Below are positions 14,601-25,766 of a DNA stretch of 64,000 nucleotides, piece after piece (the first letter of the stretch is position 1; every line of letters begins with the position of its first letter). The notes under the pieces are model-generated. The model searched no databases. It saw nothing but the letters and a program-made list of their open reading frames with translations, and was not told the DNA's origin. The translations under genes and the position numbers were made by a program. This DNA is from Hypericum androsaemum (Eukaryota > Streptophyta > Magnoliopsida > Malpighiales > Hypericaceae), in assembly GCA_963995505.1 (NCBI GenBank), contig OZ023186.1, positions 18,669,570-18,733,569 on the forward strand, read 5' to 3'.

Positions 14601-14647
14601 CTGACATCCGCCGGAAGATTCTGCCCCGCTCCTCCTCCCTTCACCAT
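11624..14647 (-). pseudogene. AUG4: HAUS augmin-like complex subunit 4 (AUG4) pseudogene
   Basis: Exon-like blocks on the minus strand match AUG4, a subunit of augmin, which recruits gamma-tubulin for microtubule branching. They include: start 14647 (MVKGGGAGQNLPADV...), 14399-14446 (AREEMSRERLRYLEAL), 14208-14297 (AIYSEPVAMVEEH), 13757-14002 (EHRLVVAEAAQKLRLPLIS, ending near CDKLADAFVDDI), 12937-13030 (VKLMIEEIEREEAAL), then LVKDLKLQHQHKY, DELQKTWLCK, VLEHVLLLE, KYLVEATEEAS, VTRLREYQGVDPHF and MQWTINQVEMDF before TAA 11624-11626. Defects: a stop or frameshift in exon 1 (near 14581), a shift at the 14002 junction, a missing segment before EIEARL (near 13820), and single-base losses in the duplicated small exon and near 12527. 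The 3' exons remain in frame. Splice sites survive throughout, so decay looks recent. Confidence 0.8.
13097..13492. repeat. 198-bp tandem duplication including one AUG4 exon
   Basis: Units 13097-13294 and 13295-13492 differ at only a few positions (for example TAACCG versus TAAACG). Each contains one copy of the small AUG4 exon (13192-13233 and 13390-13431, minus strand, encoding DSSPSQ...) with its splice sites. Confidence 0.9.
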
Positions 14648-15601
14648 TTTCGAGTTTAATTCGAGCGCAGACAGAGAGAGAGGGGGAGTACGATGGTGGA
14701 TCGGTGAAAATGACGTCGTGCGGTTGTTCGAGTTCCTTTCTCGTCTTTCATTCAGAGTTGAGTACTATCGTTGAAGGTGGAGCAGGGGGCGGTTACTTTT
14801 TGAATATGGATTTGCTGGCCTGGGAAACGGGAGCCATCAACGGGCGGGAGGTAATGGAGGAGACCAGTCGTTCAAATAAATCCTCTTTTTATCCTATTTT
14901 TGAGGTTTGATTCATACGGCAAATTAATACGAGTTGCATAAAATCTCCAGGAATTAATATTTGACAAAATAATAATTTATCTGAAATAATATTTTTCCCT
15001 ATTTTAATTTCATCGTATTTAAATTTTATAACGGAAAAAGTTCACTGCTTTGACATTTTTTTGAAATATTATCGGATAATATAGTTATAATATTTTGGTA
15101 CATAGATTTGAGGAACTCTCCAAACTAATTACGTCTTCTAACCTCAAAACGATGCCGTTTTGAGACTGAGATGGCACATAATTTTTTTACCCTAAAAAAA
15201 TAAAGCTCTACAATATAAATAAGTAAATAACTATAAATTTCTATATCCATATATACATTCATATTTCACCTACTTTGTTTTCTCGCATAAGCCAAAGTAT
15301 ATAAACCGACCCTAGGTGAGAGGTCCCAGCATGCGGGATCCGACCAGATTAGTAATTTTAAGATAATTTTTTATACTAAATTGATAATCTTTCGATAATA
15401 TTGAGAAAGAAAGAAATTATATAAATATCACAATAAAATTACAGTCGGATAAATCGTGATCACTGAAAATCATAATAAAATTTTCCCCACCAAACGGGCG
15501 AACCCGATTCCCAAGTCTGTTCCTCTTTCCCGGACCCGGTAATCGCGGCGGGTGACCCATCTTCTCGCGTTTGCTTCTATTTCTCTCCGGGAAGATATTT
15601 C
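14648..15601. other. Intergenic, possible divergent promoter region
   Basis: Lies between the AUG4 pseudogene start (minus) and the RNI-like gene start (plus). The first part is a GA-rich leader-like stretch and the rest is AT-rich. No gene or delimited element was found. Confidence 0.4.
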
Positions 15602-17683
15602 ATGGAAAATACTAAACCGGCGATTAAGGTTCCCACGTCGTCGTTTAAGAAGCTGAGCTTTGAACCGGACCGCCCCAACCCCATCTCCAACTACCCGACG
15701 CCGCCTAGTAAGCTTCCGCTTTTCTCCAATTCCCCCAATTTCGTCGCTTCGTCCGAAACCCTAATTCCTCGCGGGTTTACACTCTGTGTCTAGGATTAGG
15801 GCAGGAGAGGAATAACAAGCCCCGGAGCTTGGTGAGCCTATGCCTGGGAGTCATCGGGAAGCATTTGGAGGAATTGGTCACGGAACTGGGAGACATCGCC
15901 GCCGGCTTCCCGGCTCACATAAAGGTTAGACCTTTGGTCTCCGTTTACCTCTTCGCGGGTTCGCATCGGGTAGGTTTCTTTAACTAGTTTTTGTTGTTTG
16001 TTTTGTGCTAGATGGCGGTCGTGGCGATTGCTAGGAGGAGGAAGCTGCTGGACGATGACGTGCTTGTTTCATTGGCGGATTGTTCGTGGGAGATTCTCGA
16101 TGTTTCTGGTTCGGATGTTAGTGATTCCGGCTTGGTCGGGGTTGCCAGCTTGTGCAAGTCACTTCGAGCCGTGGATATAAGGTTCGAACTGGAATATTTG
16201 GTTCTTTGTTGACTGTTGTTGATATGAATTGGCAACGAAAGAGAGCGTTATTCTTTCATCTATGATATATTTTTCGTTGCTGTCTTAAACGCTGCAATTT
16301 ATATGATGGGATGACGGGGACTTTGTGTTGCTATGGCAGCCGATGTGACAGGATTACTGCAGCTGGTGTTTCTGAATTGGTGCAACATTGCAGGGAGTTG
16401 GAGACACTGAGATGCGGGTACTGCCTCATTTTGATTATATGAACATCTTCATTTCAGATCATGGCTAATATTTTGACCACATTGGTGCAAAGCATCCTAT
16501 TGTGTGAGCTATATGTATATCTCGCTGCTATTTGCGATGTTGTAGTGCTATATCATTCATCCATATCTAATGAGAAACTTCAGAGGTGTTGGTGTTGTTA
16601 CTGCTGTTCGAATGATTGGAGGAACCTAGGTTGGCAGATCATGAGTGGTTTATTTACTATGGTTGCAGGGTGTTGTATATCAGTTTGCTTTCCTTTTAGG
16701 CTGTCCCAATATTCTAATATCAGAAATTGCTTCACCAGATCAAAAAAGAATCTGAAATTGCTTCTCTAGGTTTTTTACCTTCCTCCTGATAGTTAGAAGT
16801 TGTTATTATCTTCTTCAACTTGTCATAAAGATTGTAAAATGTGGTCGAGGTATGGGTTTGACTAGAGTATAAACCTTTTAACATGCTTGAAAAAAGTTAA
16901 TGTTGCAGAGGATGCCCCAGTAGCGATCATACTGCCCGGAGTTGCCTGGCTATACTGACACCAAAGCTTAAAGACATGGAGGGAGATTCCTGGGAGGAAC
17001 TTGACACAGCCGAAATCGGTCATAGTGCAGAATCCTTGCGCTGGCTTGTGTGGGTATGGAACCACAATCTTCTTATACAAACATTGGCTAGTTTGACATG
17101 GAATGTCAAATAATGCTTGTACACTCAAATGTAGAAGCGTTCGACCAGCATTGCTTTACCTGATTTACTATGTCTAACCTACGTTCACTTTCTTTTACTT
17201 TTCCTGTACTGCTAAAGTTTCTATTCTTTCCCTTGCAACTATTATTTACTTACTTGTGCACCACATATCATGTTTATGCAGCCAAAGATTGACAAAGATT
17301 CATTGGAGATCTTGTCTCGAGAATGCCCGCGGATAACAGTAAATCCCAAGCCAACACTTTTTGGTATCAGGGGGACCATGGAAGCACTGCCAGATATTGC
17401 CCTTGATGATCCAGTTGTCAAGGATATTAATCCCGAGACATGGGGAGTGCGCTGTTATATTCCCAAGCCTCCTTCATTTCTTTCAAGCTCCGACGAATTA
17501 TCTGCAGCAGAAAAGTTCAGACTCGCATTTGCAGAACGAGACTCAAGGCTGGCACCAAAGCGGGCTAAAAACGCAAGGCAGCACCAACGGCGTGCTGAGA
17601 GAGAGTGGATGACGATGAGCGCAGAAGGCAAGGCGATAGTTCTAGCTTCCAAAGTGAGTAGATCCCTGCATAATCGCAGTTGA
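15602..17683 (+). CDS. RNI-like superfamily (leucine-rich repeat) protein
   Basis: Six exons by GT-AG junctions: 15602-15707, 15794-15924, 16012-16181, 16340-16417, 16909-17053, 17282-17683. They join in frame to 343 aa. The central part has short cysteine-type leucine-rich repeats like those in F-box/LRR proteins: DCSWEILDVSGSDVSDSGL, SLCKSLRAVDISRCDRITA and CRELETLRCGGCPSS. No F-box is visible at the N-terminus, which reads NTKPAIKVPTSSFKKLSFEP. The C-terminal part (from about residue 210) includes PEIT-like WGVRCYIPKPPSFLSS and a basic, charged helix (ERDSRLAPKRAKNARQHQRR). Relatives are annotated only as RNI-like proteins, and the molecular role is not known to me. The start ATG follows a 5' C/T-rich leader and no upstream in-frame start is visible. 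No defect was found. Confidence 0.85.
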
Positions 17684-18195
17684 GGTTTTCTTGCTTGTTA
17701 TATGTGCTTCTGCTCTATTCCGGGCTGTCATTGTTTCATGTCGAGCAATTTAGTTTGGTATATAGCTCACTTGGGCAAAATGCAAGTTTTGGATCAACGG
17801 AGAGAATGTGTAAATACTGTAAGAAACATTTTGGCGGAACTTGTGTACATTAGTTCCCACAGGAAGATAAATTAATGGCGGATAAATACTTGTATAAATG
17901 GTCTCTCCTTGATCATGGTCTCTTATTGTAATGTAAACCAGAAAAAAGGGGATCGAATCACATGGCTGCATTAAAGATTTATGGACGGAACCGTAGGTCA
18001 ACTTGACTCATTTGGTTGTTTAATATTTCTTGGAACTAACAATTTCTCAGAGCTTAGCTGTTACATTGAATAGTACAACGATTAACTATCGTCAGCAGAG
18101 ACCGGCAAATACAAATCCCAACATTGTTTTCGAGAAGGCAATAGGGTGGCCGATAGACGCTCGAACCAAAACAAAACCAATTCCTACCCTTGAAG
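17684..18195. other. Intergenic before the UGT remnant
   Basis: Contains the probable 3' UTR of the RNI-like gene and the upstream region of the glycosyltransferase copy. No other feature is visible. Confidence 0.4.
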
Positions 18196-19627
18196 ATGGC
18201 AGACACTGGAAGGGTGTCACCTGGACAACATGTTGCTGTTCTAGGTTTCCCAGTCTTCAGCCATGGAATGCCTCTATTTAACTTGACTCTAAAGCTGGCC
18301 AGGGAATCCCCCGAGGTGCAATTCTCCTACTTCAACTCCTCGAGGAACGTCTCCAAGATCCTCTCCAGTGCATCCACCACCCCACCGACAACAAACCTTA
18401 GAACTTGCGTCGTTGAGGATGGCATCCCTCGGGGATACGACATTGACAGGCTCCCACACAGGGAGTTCGAGTTCTTCGCCGACGTGATGCCAGGGAACTT
18501 CGAACGCGGGATCTGCGCGGCGGTGAAGGAGACAGGAAGGGAGATCACCTGCATCGTGGCGGATGCCTTCTTCAGTTTCCTTATCAGGAACTTGCTGGAG
18601 GTGGCTCGGGTCCCTTGGGTCGCCTTCTGCGTGAGCTCGCCGCAGTTCCACTCGGTCGAGTTGAACGTGGAGCAAGTTAAGAAGCTGTACATGGACTCTC
18701 AAGATAAAGGGCAGGCCAAGGAGATGACACTGGATGCCATTCCAGGCCTGGCTTCCATGCGAATGAATGATGTACCCAACTTTTTGTCTCCTTACAAAGA
18801 ACCGCTCATGAAGGGTACTCTAAGTCCCGTTGGAGATATTCTTACCAAGATGAGGTTTTGTCTCCCCAAGGCCTCAGCGGTCGTGTTTACCACCTACATG
18901 GAACTAACCCCAGCTCTCCTCAGGGAGGATCTTAGCTCCAAGCTAAGGAACACTCTTAACGTTGGATGCATGAGCAACCCATCTGATTCAGCCTCGAGCA
19001 CCGATGTTTCCGGTTGCTTATTGTGGCTAGACGAACAAAACGAAGCTTCAGTTGTTTATGTGAGCTTCGGGACTACCGCGCCTTATCCTCGCGAAGAGAT
19101 AGCGGAAGTAGATAAGGCGCGAAGAGATAGCGGAAGTAGCCGAAGCGATTGAAGCTTTCGGGCTCCCGTTTCTTTGGTCCCTCGCTGATGATCTAAGGCG
19201 ATATTTGCCAGATGGGTTCCTCGAGAGGACGAGCAAGCAGGGGAAGGTGGTCCAGTGGGCGCCCCAGAGTCAAGTCCTGTCGCATCCTTCCACGGGGGTA
19301 CACGTGACGCATTGCGGGAACAATGCAGTAGCCCAGAGTATATTCGGCGGCGTGCCATTGATTTGCAGGCCGATGTGGGCTGATAACCACCTGAACGCGA
19401 GGATGGTCGCGGACGTGTGGGGGATTGGCGTGAAAGTTGAAGGTGGAGTGTTCACGAGAAGCGGAATGATGGGAAGCTTAGAGACCATCTTCTGCGAGCG
19501 GAGGGGAAAGAAACCGAGACGAGAGGTTACCAAGCTTAGGGAAGTTCTGACCAAGGCCTCCGGTGAAGATGGCAGCGTTAGTAGAGATTTCCAAACTCTC
19601 GTGAAGCTAGTTTCAGGATTGCATTAG
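18196..19627 (+). pseudogene. UGT78-type flavonoid 3-O-glycosyltransferase, frameshifted
   Basis: The start is ATG 18196 (MADTGRVSPGQHVAVLGFP). Catalytic His23 (FSHGMPL) and the partner Asp in CIVADAFF are kept, as are NVGCMSN and CLLWLDEQNEASVVYVSFGT. After PYPREEIAEV the frame is thrown off by 28 extra bases (about 19111-19138): the 21 bases at 19090-19110 are repeated after a 7-base filler, and the first frame ends at a TGA soon after 19138. The rest is intact in another frame: AEAIEAFGLPFLWSL, then the donor-binding PSPG box from WAPQSQVLSHPSTG to CRPMWADN, then EGGVFTRSGMM, ending at TAA 19627. The PSPG box has odd changes: HCGWNS became HCGNNA and the terminal Asp-Gln became Asp-Asn. 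Family members move sugar from UDP-sugar to the flavonoid 3-hydroxyl in the cytosol; this copy cannot as read. An assembly error is the alternative. Confidence 0.85.
19090..19138 (+). repeat. 21-bp direct duplication with 7-bp filler inside the UGT
   Basis: CGCGAAGAGATAGCGGAAGT plus A occurs at 19090-19110 and again at 19118-19138, separated by GATAAGG. The net gain of 28 bases is not a multiple of three and breaks the glycosyltransferase frame. Confidence 0.95.
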
Positions 19628-19888
19628 TAATTAATAATCTGCTGCAAGAATAACAAATCGGTGGGTTGCCTCGTGCATGATTTAGTTTGTTGTTTGCTAT
19701 TTTGTTTGTATTAGTTAGTTAATTTGTACTCGTCAATTCTTACCTAGAAACACTTCTCAATGTTCTCCAATTTCGTCGGATTGATTTACTTTCAATAAAA
19801 TCTGTCTCAGTTACTTACGTGTGCTTGTGTTAGCTTCACTTAGTTAATTAACTCGCAAGTAGTGATGCGATACTCACAATACGTCTTT

Positions 19889-20280
19889 TTAAACAAAATT
19901 AGCTTCACACCACTGTTGGCTTGTCAGAAGAGAGCCTCCTTTTTCACGACGGAAGAAGCAACCAGTAGGGCCACCGTTCACGACCCCCTCCGCGCCTTCT
20001 TCGACGGTGAAGAGTCCGGTGTTCAGATTGATGTCGGTCTTGACGGGGTCGGGACAAACACTATTGATGCAGAAAGAGGGATATCTCGTGGCTATGATCC
20101 GTGTGTAGGCATTTAAGGCCGCCTTGGACATTATATACGCAGATAAACACGCCGGCTTGCCTTTGGTCTCCGGTGAACCCTCTTTGAGAAACTCCTTCAA
20201 GACGCCGTCCACCTTCTCTTCGGCGAGGTGGTTCGCGCCACCCAAAATGCCTCTCGCCTCCTCGTTGGGAATATTCTAAG
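19889..20280 (-). pseudogene. Short-chain dehydrogenase/reductase 3' fragment (salutaridine reductase / neomenthol dehydrogenase type)
   Basis: Minus-strand frame reading NIPNEEARGILGGANHLAEEKVDGVLKEFLKEGS, then the active-site segment SAYIMSKAALNAYTRI with the Tyr-x3-Lys pair. CINSVCPDPVKTDIN and FTVEEGAEG follow, and it ends at 19889. These are C-terminal landmarks of plant NADPH-dependent reductases of about 300 residues. The Rossmann N-terminus (TGxxxGIG, NNAG, catalytic Ser) is absent, and a TAG stands directly before NIPNEE where a Lys or Arg codon is usual. The glycine of the usual VCPGFVKT is changed to CPDPVKT. It is a decayed fragment. The gene runs toward the UGT remnant, and nothing ties them in one pathway beyond proximity. 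Confidence 0.75.
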
Positions 20281-20387
20281 TAGTTCCATGACAACCAACA
20301 AGCTCATCAACCGGTGGCTCCTTGGCCCGAATGTTTAGCCTTTAAAGTAGGTCCCTTTTTTTGGGAGTGGATTCGACACAGGGAAAT

Positions 20388-20635
20388 AAAATGGTTCGTC
20401 CAGTTATGATAGAATAGTTTGTCCAATTATGATACAATGGTTAGCTCAGTTATAATAAAATTATTAATAGAACCGTCCCGAAAAAATTGGAACTGCGCCC
20501 GAAACAAAAGGGTTGGATAAAATGGTTCATTCAGTTATGATAAAATGGTTTCACGGATAAAAGGGGTTGGATAAAATAGTTTGCCCAATTATGATAAAAT
20601 AGTTCACTCAGGTATGATAAAATAGTTCGCTCTTC
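20388..20635. repeat. Diverged minisatellite, about 21-bp unit
   Basis: Repeated forms of ATAAAATGGTTCNNTCAGTTATG appear about ten times with substitutions (GGTTCGTCCAGTTATGAT, AGTTTGTCCAATTATGAT and so on), broken by short unrelated stretches. Confidence 0.7.
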
Positions 20636-20803
20636 AAAATCGTACTGGAAAAGTCACTCCAGTACCAAATCTGGTTATTTTTTTAGGGATAAAAGCATTC
20701 CTTTCCATTAGATAATATGAAGAGGTCATTACATAGCTTTGACACACATTAAAAGTGCACCTGCAGCAATCCTAGCACGCATAAAGTACTACCCACCTAA
20801 ACC

Positions 20804-21571
20804 TAGGGCTGAGTTCGGTGCGGTTTAGCGCTGTGAACCCTTTGAGCTAAACCGCACCGCAACTAAAAAAAATTGAAAAAATCAAACCGCAGGTGTCTCG
20901 GTTTGGTACTAAACTGCACGATAATCGGTGTGGCGGTGTAGGTGCGGTTTAAGTGCGGTTTGCGGTTTACCTTTGCCTAACAGCAATCCTTATCGAGTTC
21001 ACAACAGCAAAATAAATTTTCAACCCAAATATCTACCAATCGTTCCAGTTTACCTTTGCGAGGAGAATGGAGATGACGAGATAGAGAAAGGAAGGAAGCC
21101 GAACGGAGGAGGAGCGGCGAGCCGGCCAGCAAGATTTCGGGATTAGGGCTTAATATACCGTTAATTTTAGTGGAGGAAGAAAAAATAAGATGAAGGAGAA
21201 GATCTAATTTAGCCTATTTAGGTGAAGAAGACGAGGACAGAGATTGGAATGAGAGGAAATATCTCCTTCCCCCCTCCTCTCACTCTAATATATACTAAAA
21301 ACGAAGTGGGCTTGTGTGGGCCTTGCTTTCCTTAAGAAGTGAAGCCCAATTACTTCAACATATACTAAAAACAAAGTTGTTAATAGAAGTGCGGTGTGGT
21401 ACGGTTTGGTGCTGTCAACAAAAATCAAAACCGACCTCGTACCGAAGTTATGCGGTGCGGTTTTAAACCGCACCAGGAGACCAAAAATACCTGCGGTTTG
21501 TGTTATTTGCAGTTTGGTTCGGTGCAGTTTGATTCGGTTTGCGGTTTTGCTCGATTTGAAGCTCACCCCTA
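20804..21571. mobile_element. Putative hAT-type non-autonomous element (768 bp)
   Basis: Ends TAGGGCTGAG and CTCACCCCTA form short terminal inverted repeats with one mismatch. Both subterminal regions are full of GGTGCGGTTT-type repeats, as in plant hAT elements. Flanks share only a partial target duplication (CTAAAC on both sides), so the ends are approximate. No transposase frame is present. A short internal direct repeat (ATATACTAAAAAC.AAGT) occurs near 21289 and 21360. Confidence 0.5.
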
Positions 21572-21976
21572 CGACTAAACCCACTATCTTCCGCTTGAAT
21601 CTTAAAATAGGTCCATTTTCGGGTTGCAACCCGTACGCGGAAATTTAAAACCAGGTTTGTATACTTATAAATATTTATATGGCGCAATAAGAGTCTACTT
21701 ATCAAAATAGAGAGAGAGTTCCCAAGCATTTGTCGCCTCCATCTCTGTGAATTCTTTTATTTATAATCAAGTATTTATCGGCGATTCCTCAAAATATTTT
21801 TTTTCTTCTGTAAGATTTAAATTCAAAATATTTTGAAAATTTTTAAATCTATTACCAGGTAAATAATTCAGTTTAGCTAGAGCATCCAATTCAACAGCTA
21901 CCCTTGACCAAATCCACGTGTCCCATTAATATGTTTTCGCTTATAAGGTTTCACCGTCGGAGCTTAATTAAAAGTT

Positions 21977-22999
21977 GGGCAAATTACTGTGATATTTTTT
22001 GGTTTGATTTAATCGACGATTTACTCTCTCGTGTTTCAAAAATTATTTTCATATTTTTCGTATTTCATTTGATTATAAGTTCGAGTTCCTGGCTAACGTT
22101 AACAACTTTTTTTTTTATTTTTGTCACCTTTTAAAAAAAATTGTCTCCATTATCTGTTATCCGTCCCTTCACTTGACCACAGTCAGCAACCAATCGAATG
22201 TCAACCATGAACAGCAAGATCCCGTTTGGATGGAGGCCGTGAGATCAACCAGAAAGATATCGGGCGTCTCCAACCTCGCCTTCTCCAGGAAGATACTGGG
22301 CGTCTGCGACCTCACCTTTTCCTACCGGGTAGTCTAGGTCTCGCCGCCGTAGAACCCAGAACGTTCAACACAGATTCATCCCCTTCCTTCAACTATCGAC
22401 GACGCGCAGCCTCAGACGACGACGACGACGACGGCGATTCCGGGGACGAAGCCTGAAGAGGGGAATCAATTGTGGTGATTATTCTTTTAATTTGGGGATG
22501 TAGCTGTCGAGGATGGCCACCCCGATTTAAGGGATCCCTTGGGTTACCGACGAGGACCGTCCTCCTCCCCCTCGTCCTCCGCCGCTTTCACTTCTGCCGG
22601 CCAACTCTCCGACGAGGACCTGCGACCGGCCAACTCTCCGACGAGGACCCTGTGTCATTTGCTGGACGATTTGGGTGAGGGTCGATTGCTGGAGGTGTCG
22701 ACATGAGGATTGAAGAAGAAGGTGAAGATTGAGGGGGATTTGTGGTGAAGATTGAAGAAGAAGGTGGAGCTCCATGGCCAACGTCTCGATACGAAGGAGA
22801 ATGTGTACTTTTTTTTATTTTTTCTAAGCATATTTTTGTCATTTCAATGACAAAATCGAAAAAAATTGACTGCTAACGTGAGCTAGTGACCCGAAAGTAT
22901 AATAAATTCAAACACGAGGGACGTCAGAATATTTTTCAAAACTAGAGGGACTAAATCGTCGATTAAGTCAAACAAGAAAGATACTACAGTAATTTGCCC
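21977..22999. mobile_element. Foldback Mutator-like element, non-autonomous (1023 bp)
   Basis: Ends GGGCAAATTACTGT and the complement ACAGTAATTTGCCC open long, diverged TIRs (TTTGA.TTAATCGACGATTTA is shared). Flanks TTAAAAGTT (21968-21976) and TTTAAAGTT (23000-23008) match at 8 of 9. The interior (about 22200-22800) is GC-rich, with a (GAC)n run and a tandem CCGGCCAACTCTCCGACGAG repeat. Short frames there resemble no known protein to me. No transposase is present. Confidence 0.8.
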
Positions 23000-23008
23000 T
23001 TTAAAGTT

Positions 23009-25433
23009 TTGATTTTGAGTCTGAAATGCTCGAAATTCGGTGAGAAGTACTCTCCTTTTTCTGGTTCTGCCCAGCTCTCGACCTTGTGTAGTTGGTATAC
23101 CATGGGCTCTGCGCAACATTGTTAATGTTTGTGGAGTTGGATTAATGGCTGCTATGGGTGGTCTCCCTCTGAAAGTTCTTGATGGTCAAAAGTCACTAGG
23201 GCACATAAACCCATCAGAAAATCATATCCTAGCTAAATCGATCTTCCTTGACAGAGTAATCTGCAATGGAATTGAAGACCTTAAGATGCGGAAATAAAAA
23301 GAGTCAGCAGGAGCTTTGTGCAACCGATCCCAATTCCTCATCCGATGGTATAATACTCTGTTGTTATTTTCTAAAACCTACATGTCCCCTGAGTTCTAAT
23401 ATGTGGTATATGCAAAATATAGGGCGTGGACATAATGTCATGTTTTACCGAGTTCTGCTTATTGGGCCGGTTAATATTATTGGCTCACAGATGAGAGAAA
23501 GTCGGAAGAGTTGTAATTTGAGTGGAGCGTGGAACCGTGTTGGTGATAAGTCAGAGAAAGGCAGTCATCATGTTTTTTATGTCCTGGACGACACACGTGC
23601 TACGATGGTCGGGATAAAGCATTTCGATTCTGTGAGAGTGAGCTAACTCCAAAAATCTATCATTTTTCAGTAAAATTTTATTGCTCGATATAATATTTAC
23701 ACATTATCTATATAATAAATGTAGAATTTGGTCATACAATATTGTAGCTGTTAGTTTTATTAAAACTCTGACATTGTAAAATTCAATGAAAATAAACTGC
23801 GACAGACAAGGAGTACTAACAAAAAATCCATCATTGGTTCAAATTGTAGGCTACAATTCATTAGCATAAAGTATGAATCATTAGTAATCGTCGATCTATC
23901 ATACAAAGGTGAATATGATAAGGCTTTGTTGTTGATGCTTTGTCGGTTGTGGCCGCATATATTTGCCTGTTTGTACGGCCCGCAGATATATCTTACTCTT
24001 ATAAGACGTAAGAATCTCCAAATTAAAACCACAATCTGTAATTTTCAGTATATAATCCTCCATATCACTTGTCATATTAATGGCAACAATTATTCAAGAG
24101 TTAAGAGCATAATTTGACGCTACTAATAGACTGACTCTCTTAGTGACGTGGGCTTCATTCACAAAGTTTTGCCACTTCAATCAAACTCTCGATACTTGGT
24201 ACTTATTCATGCACAAGTTGTAATTTTTTTGGTTGGGTAAAATTTTAATAGTTTGGTCTAAATTTTGGGTTTTAGATAATATTAAATTTTTTAATTAAAA
24301 TATTTTTATTTTTATAAGGAGTAAGAAATGATGTACAGAGTCCTGAAAAACAAGATGGGGTATGTCATTATCCTACCTATTAAACATTTGTCATCTACAT
24401 TTTGACTAGCTAAAGTGAGATAACTGCTCTTTCGGAAAGCTTAAAAAGAAGCTCGAGGCATGAGTTTCGTGGGTGACTCATTTTCTGTTCCATATCTACG
24501 CCTTAAAGTTTTAGTTGATTTGCTGGGTGATGGACGCTGTCTTTACAATTGGACGGGCTACCTAAAAGTTTAAACCCCACCAAAGTTTGTTCACTGTCGT
24601 GTAAACTTATCTAGAGATCAGATTAAATGGGGATTAAATAAAATTTGTCCTCAAGTGAGAACTACATTTTGGACAATCAGATTTGATTGTCTTTAAATCT
24701 GATGGTCAATAATCTATCAGGTGATATTGGCTTGCATATGAAGTGATATTGGTTTGCATGTAAAATGATATTAGTTTGCATGAGACTGATTTACATATGA
24801 AGTGATATTGATTTGCATACGAAGTGATATTAGTTTGTATGCATAGTAATATTAGTTTGGGTTAGTTCCCATAAGTGGCGACTAGCCCAGTGCCCACCAC
24901 TTCCGCCACCACTTATCTGTCCAGAACATTAATATTTTTTAACATAGTATTAAAATGGTTAATCTCTTATTCGATCTTATTATCGCGACTAACGTTTCAT
25001 CAAAACTCACGCTGATTTTCTCAATTGTCGGCTCAACAGTAATTGCACAAAAACCGTTCACTAATTAATCATCGCCGCCATGATTTATTGGAGTACACAC
25101 TAGAATGCAAATGCAAATAGAATAAAGCAAGTTAGCTTTTGTAGTACCATGAATCTACCCAGTTGGGGTATCCAGGATGAATGCATCAGAAAAAAAGTGT
25201 TGCTGCACAATTAAAAGTACTTATCTTTTTAAGATATAAAATTACGTACTTGATTTCGGAGAAGAAAAGTGCAAATAACTTGAGAAGTGTCCTTATGTTA
25301 GATAATACCATGTCGAAATTCTCATATTTAACACAATAGTTTAAGAAAATACTCAAGTGTTCACCTACTTAAACTTAACCTGATGACCAACTTATTATAA
25401 AACATGCCGAGTCATTTTACTTTACTGACATGA
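23009..25433. other. Intergenic, no recognised gene
   Basis: Short open frames near 23040-23300 and 23266-23646 (plus) encode sequences I do not recognise and that lack clear splice signals. I do not call them genes. The remainder is AT-rich and without visible structure apart from the minisatellite at 24719-24862. Confidence 0.4.
24719..24862. repeat. Diverged minisatellite, about 22-bp unit
   Basis: At least six imperfect copies of GTGATATTGGTTTGCATATGAA occur in tandem with A/G and T/C differences between copies. Confidence 0.75.
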
Positions 25434-25438
25434 TTAAC

Positions 25439-25761
25439 TGTTGGGTTTTTTGTCGAGAAAGTGGAGTTGGCGATCGCCAACTTGCTTGCGATTGCAAGTG
25501 GTGGCCGACAAAATTTTTTGCTGTTTTGACTCGGCTCTTGTTTTGGATTCTTGATTCGACCTAGATAGATTTTTTGTACACCAAGGGTTCGTCTATTATA
25601 TAAGGACGTGTTATCCTATGGTTATGTATTGCTTTGTGACTCAGATCCATCAATAATAGTTCTGCTTTCTCTCCGTAGATGTAGGCATTAGGCCGAACCA
25701 TGTAATCTATTGCGTCAGTGTTCTTTGCACATTTTGTTCGCTTCTTGCTGAATTCTCAACA
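25439..25761 (+). mobile_element. Solo LTR (Ty1-copia type)
   Basis: A 323-base sequence starts TGTTGGG and ends CTCAACA. It is flanked by perfect 5-base target duplications TTAAC (25434-25438 and 25762-25766). It contains a TATA-like TATTATATAAGG, a CAATAATAG polyadenylation-type signal and the copia-LTR hallmark TAGGCATTAGGCCGAACCA. Its 3' half is similar to the LTRs at 43896 and 44764, while the 5' half is different. No internal domain is present, so it arose by recombination between two LTRs. Confidence 0.85.
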
Positions 25762-25766
25762 TTAAC

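Noticed and set aside
22226..22842. Several open frames in the GC-rich core of the 21977-22999 element
   Set aside because: GC-rich DNA gives long frames by chance. None shows a known domain, and tandem repeats explain the composition.
23040..23646. Two plus-strand open frames of 85 and 126 codons
   Set aside because: No recognisable domain, biased composition or splice structure. They may be chance frames.
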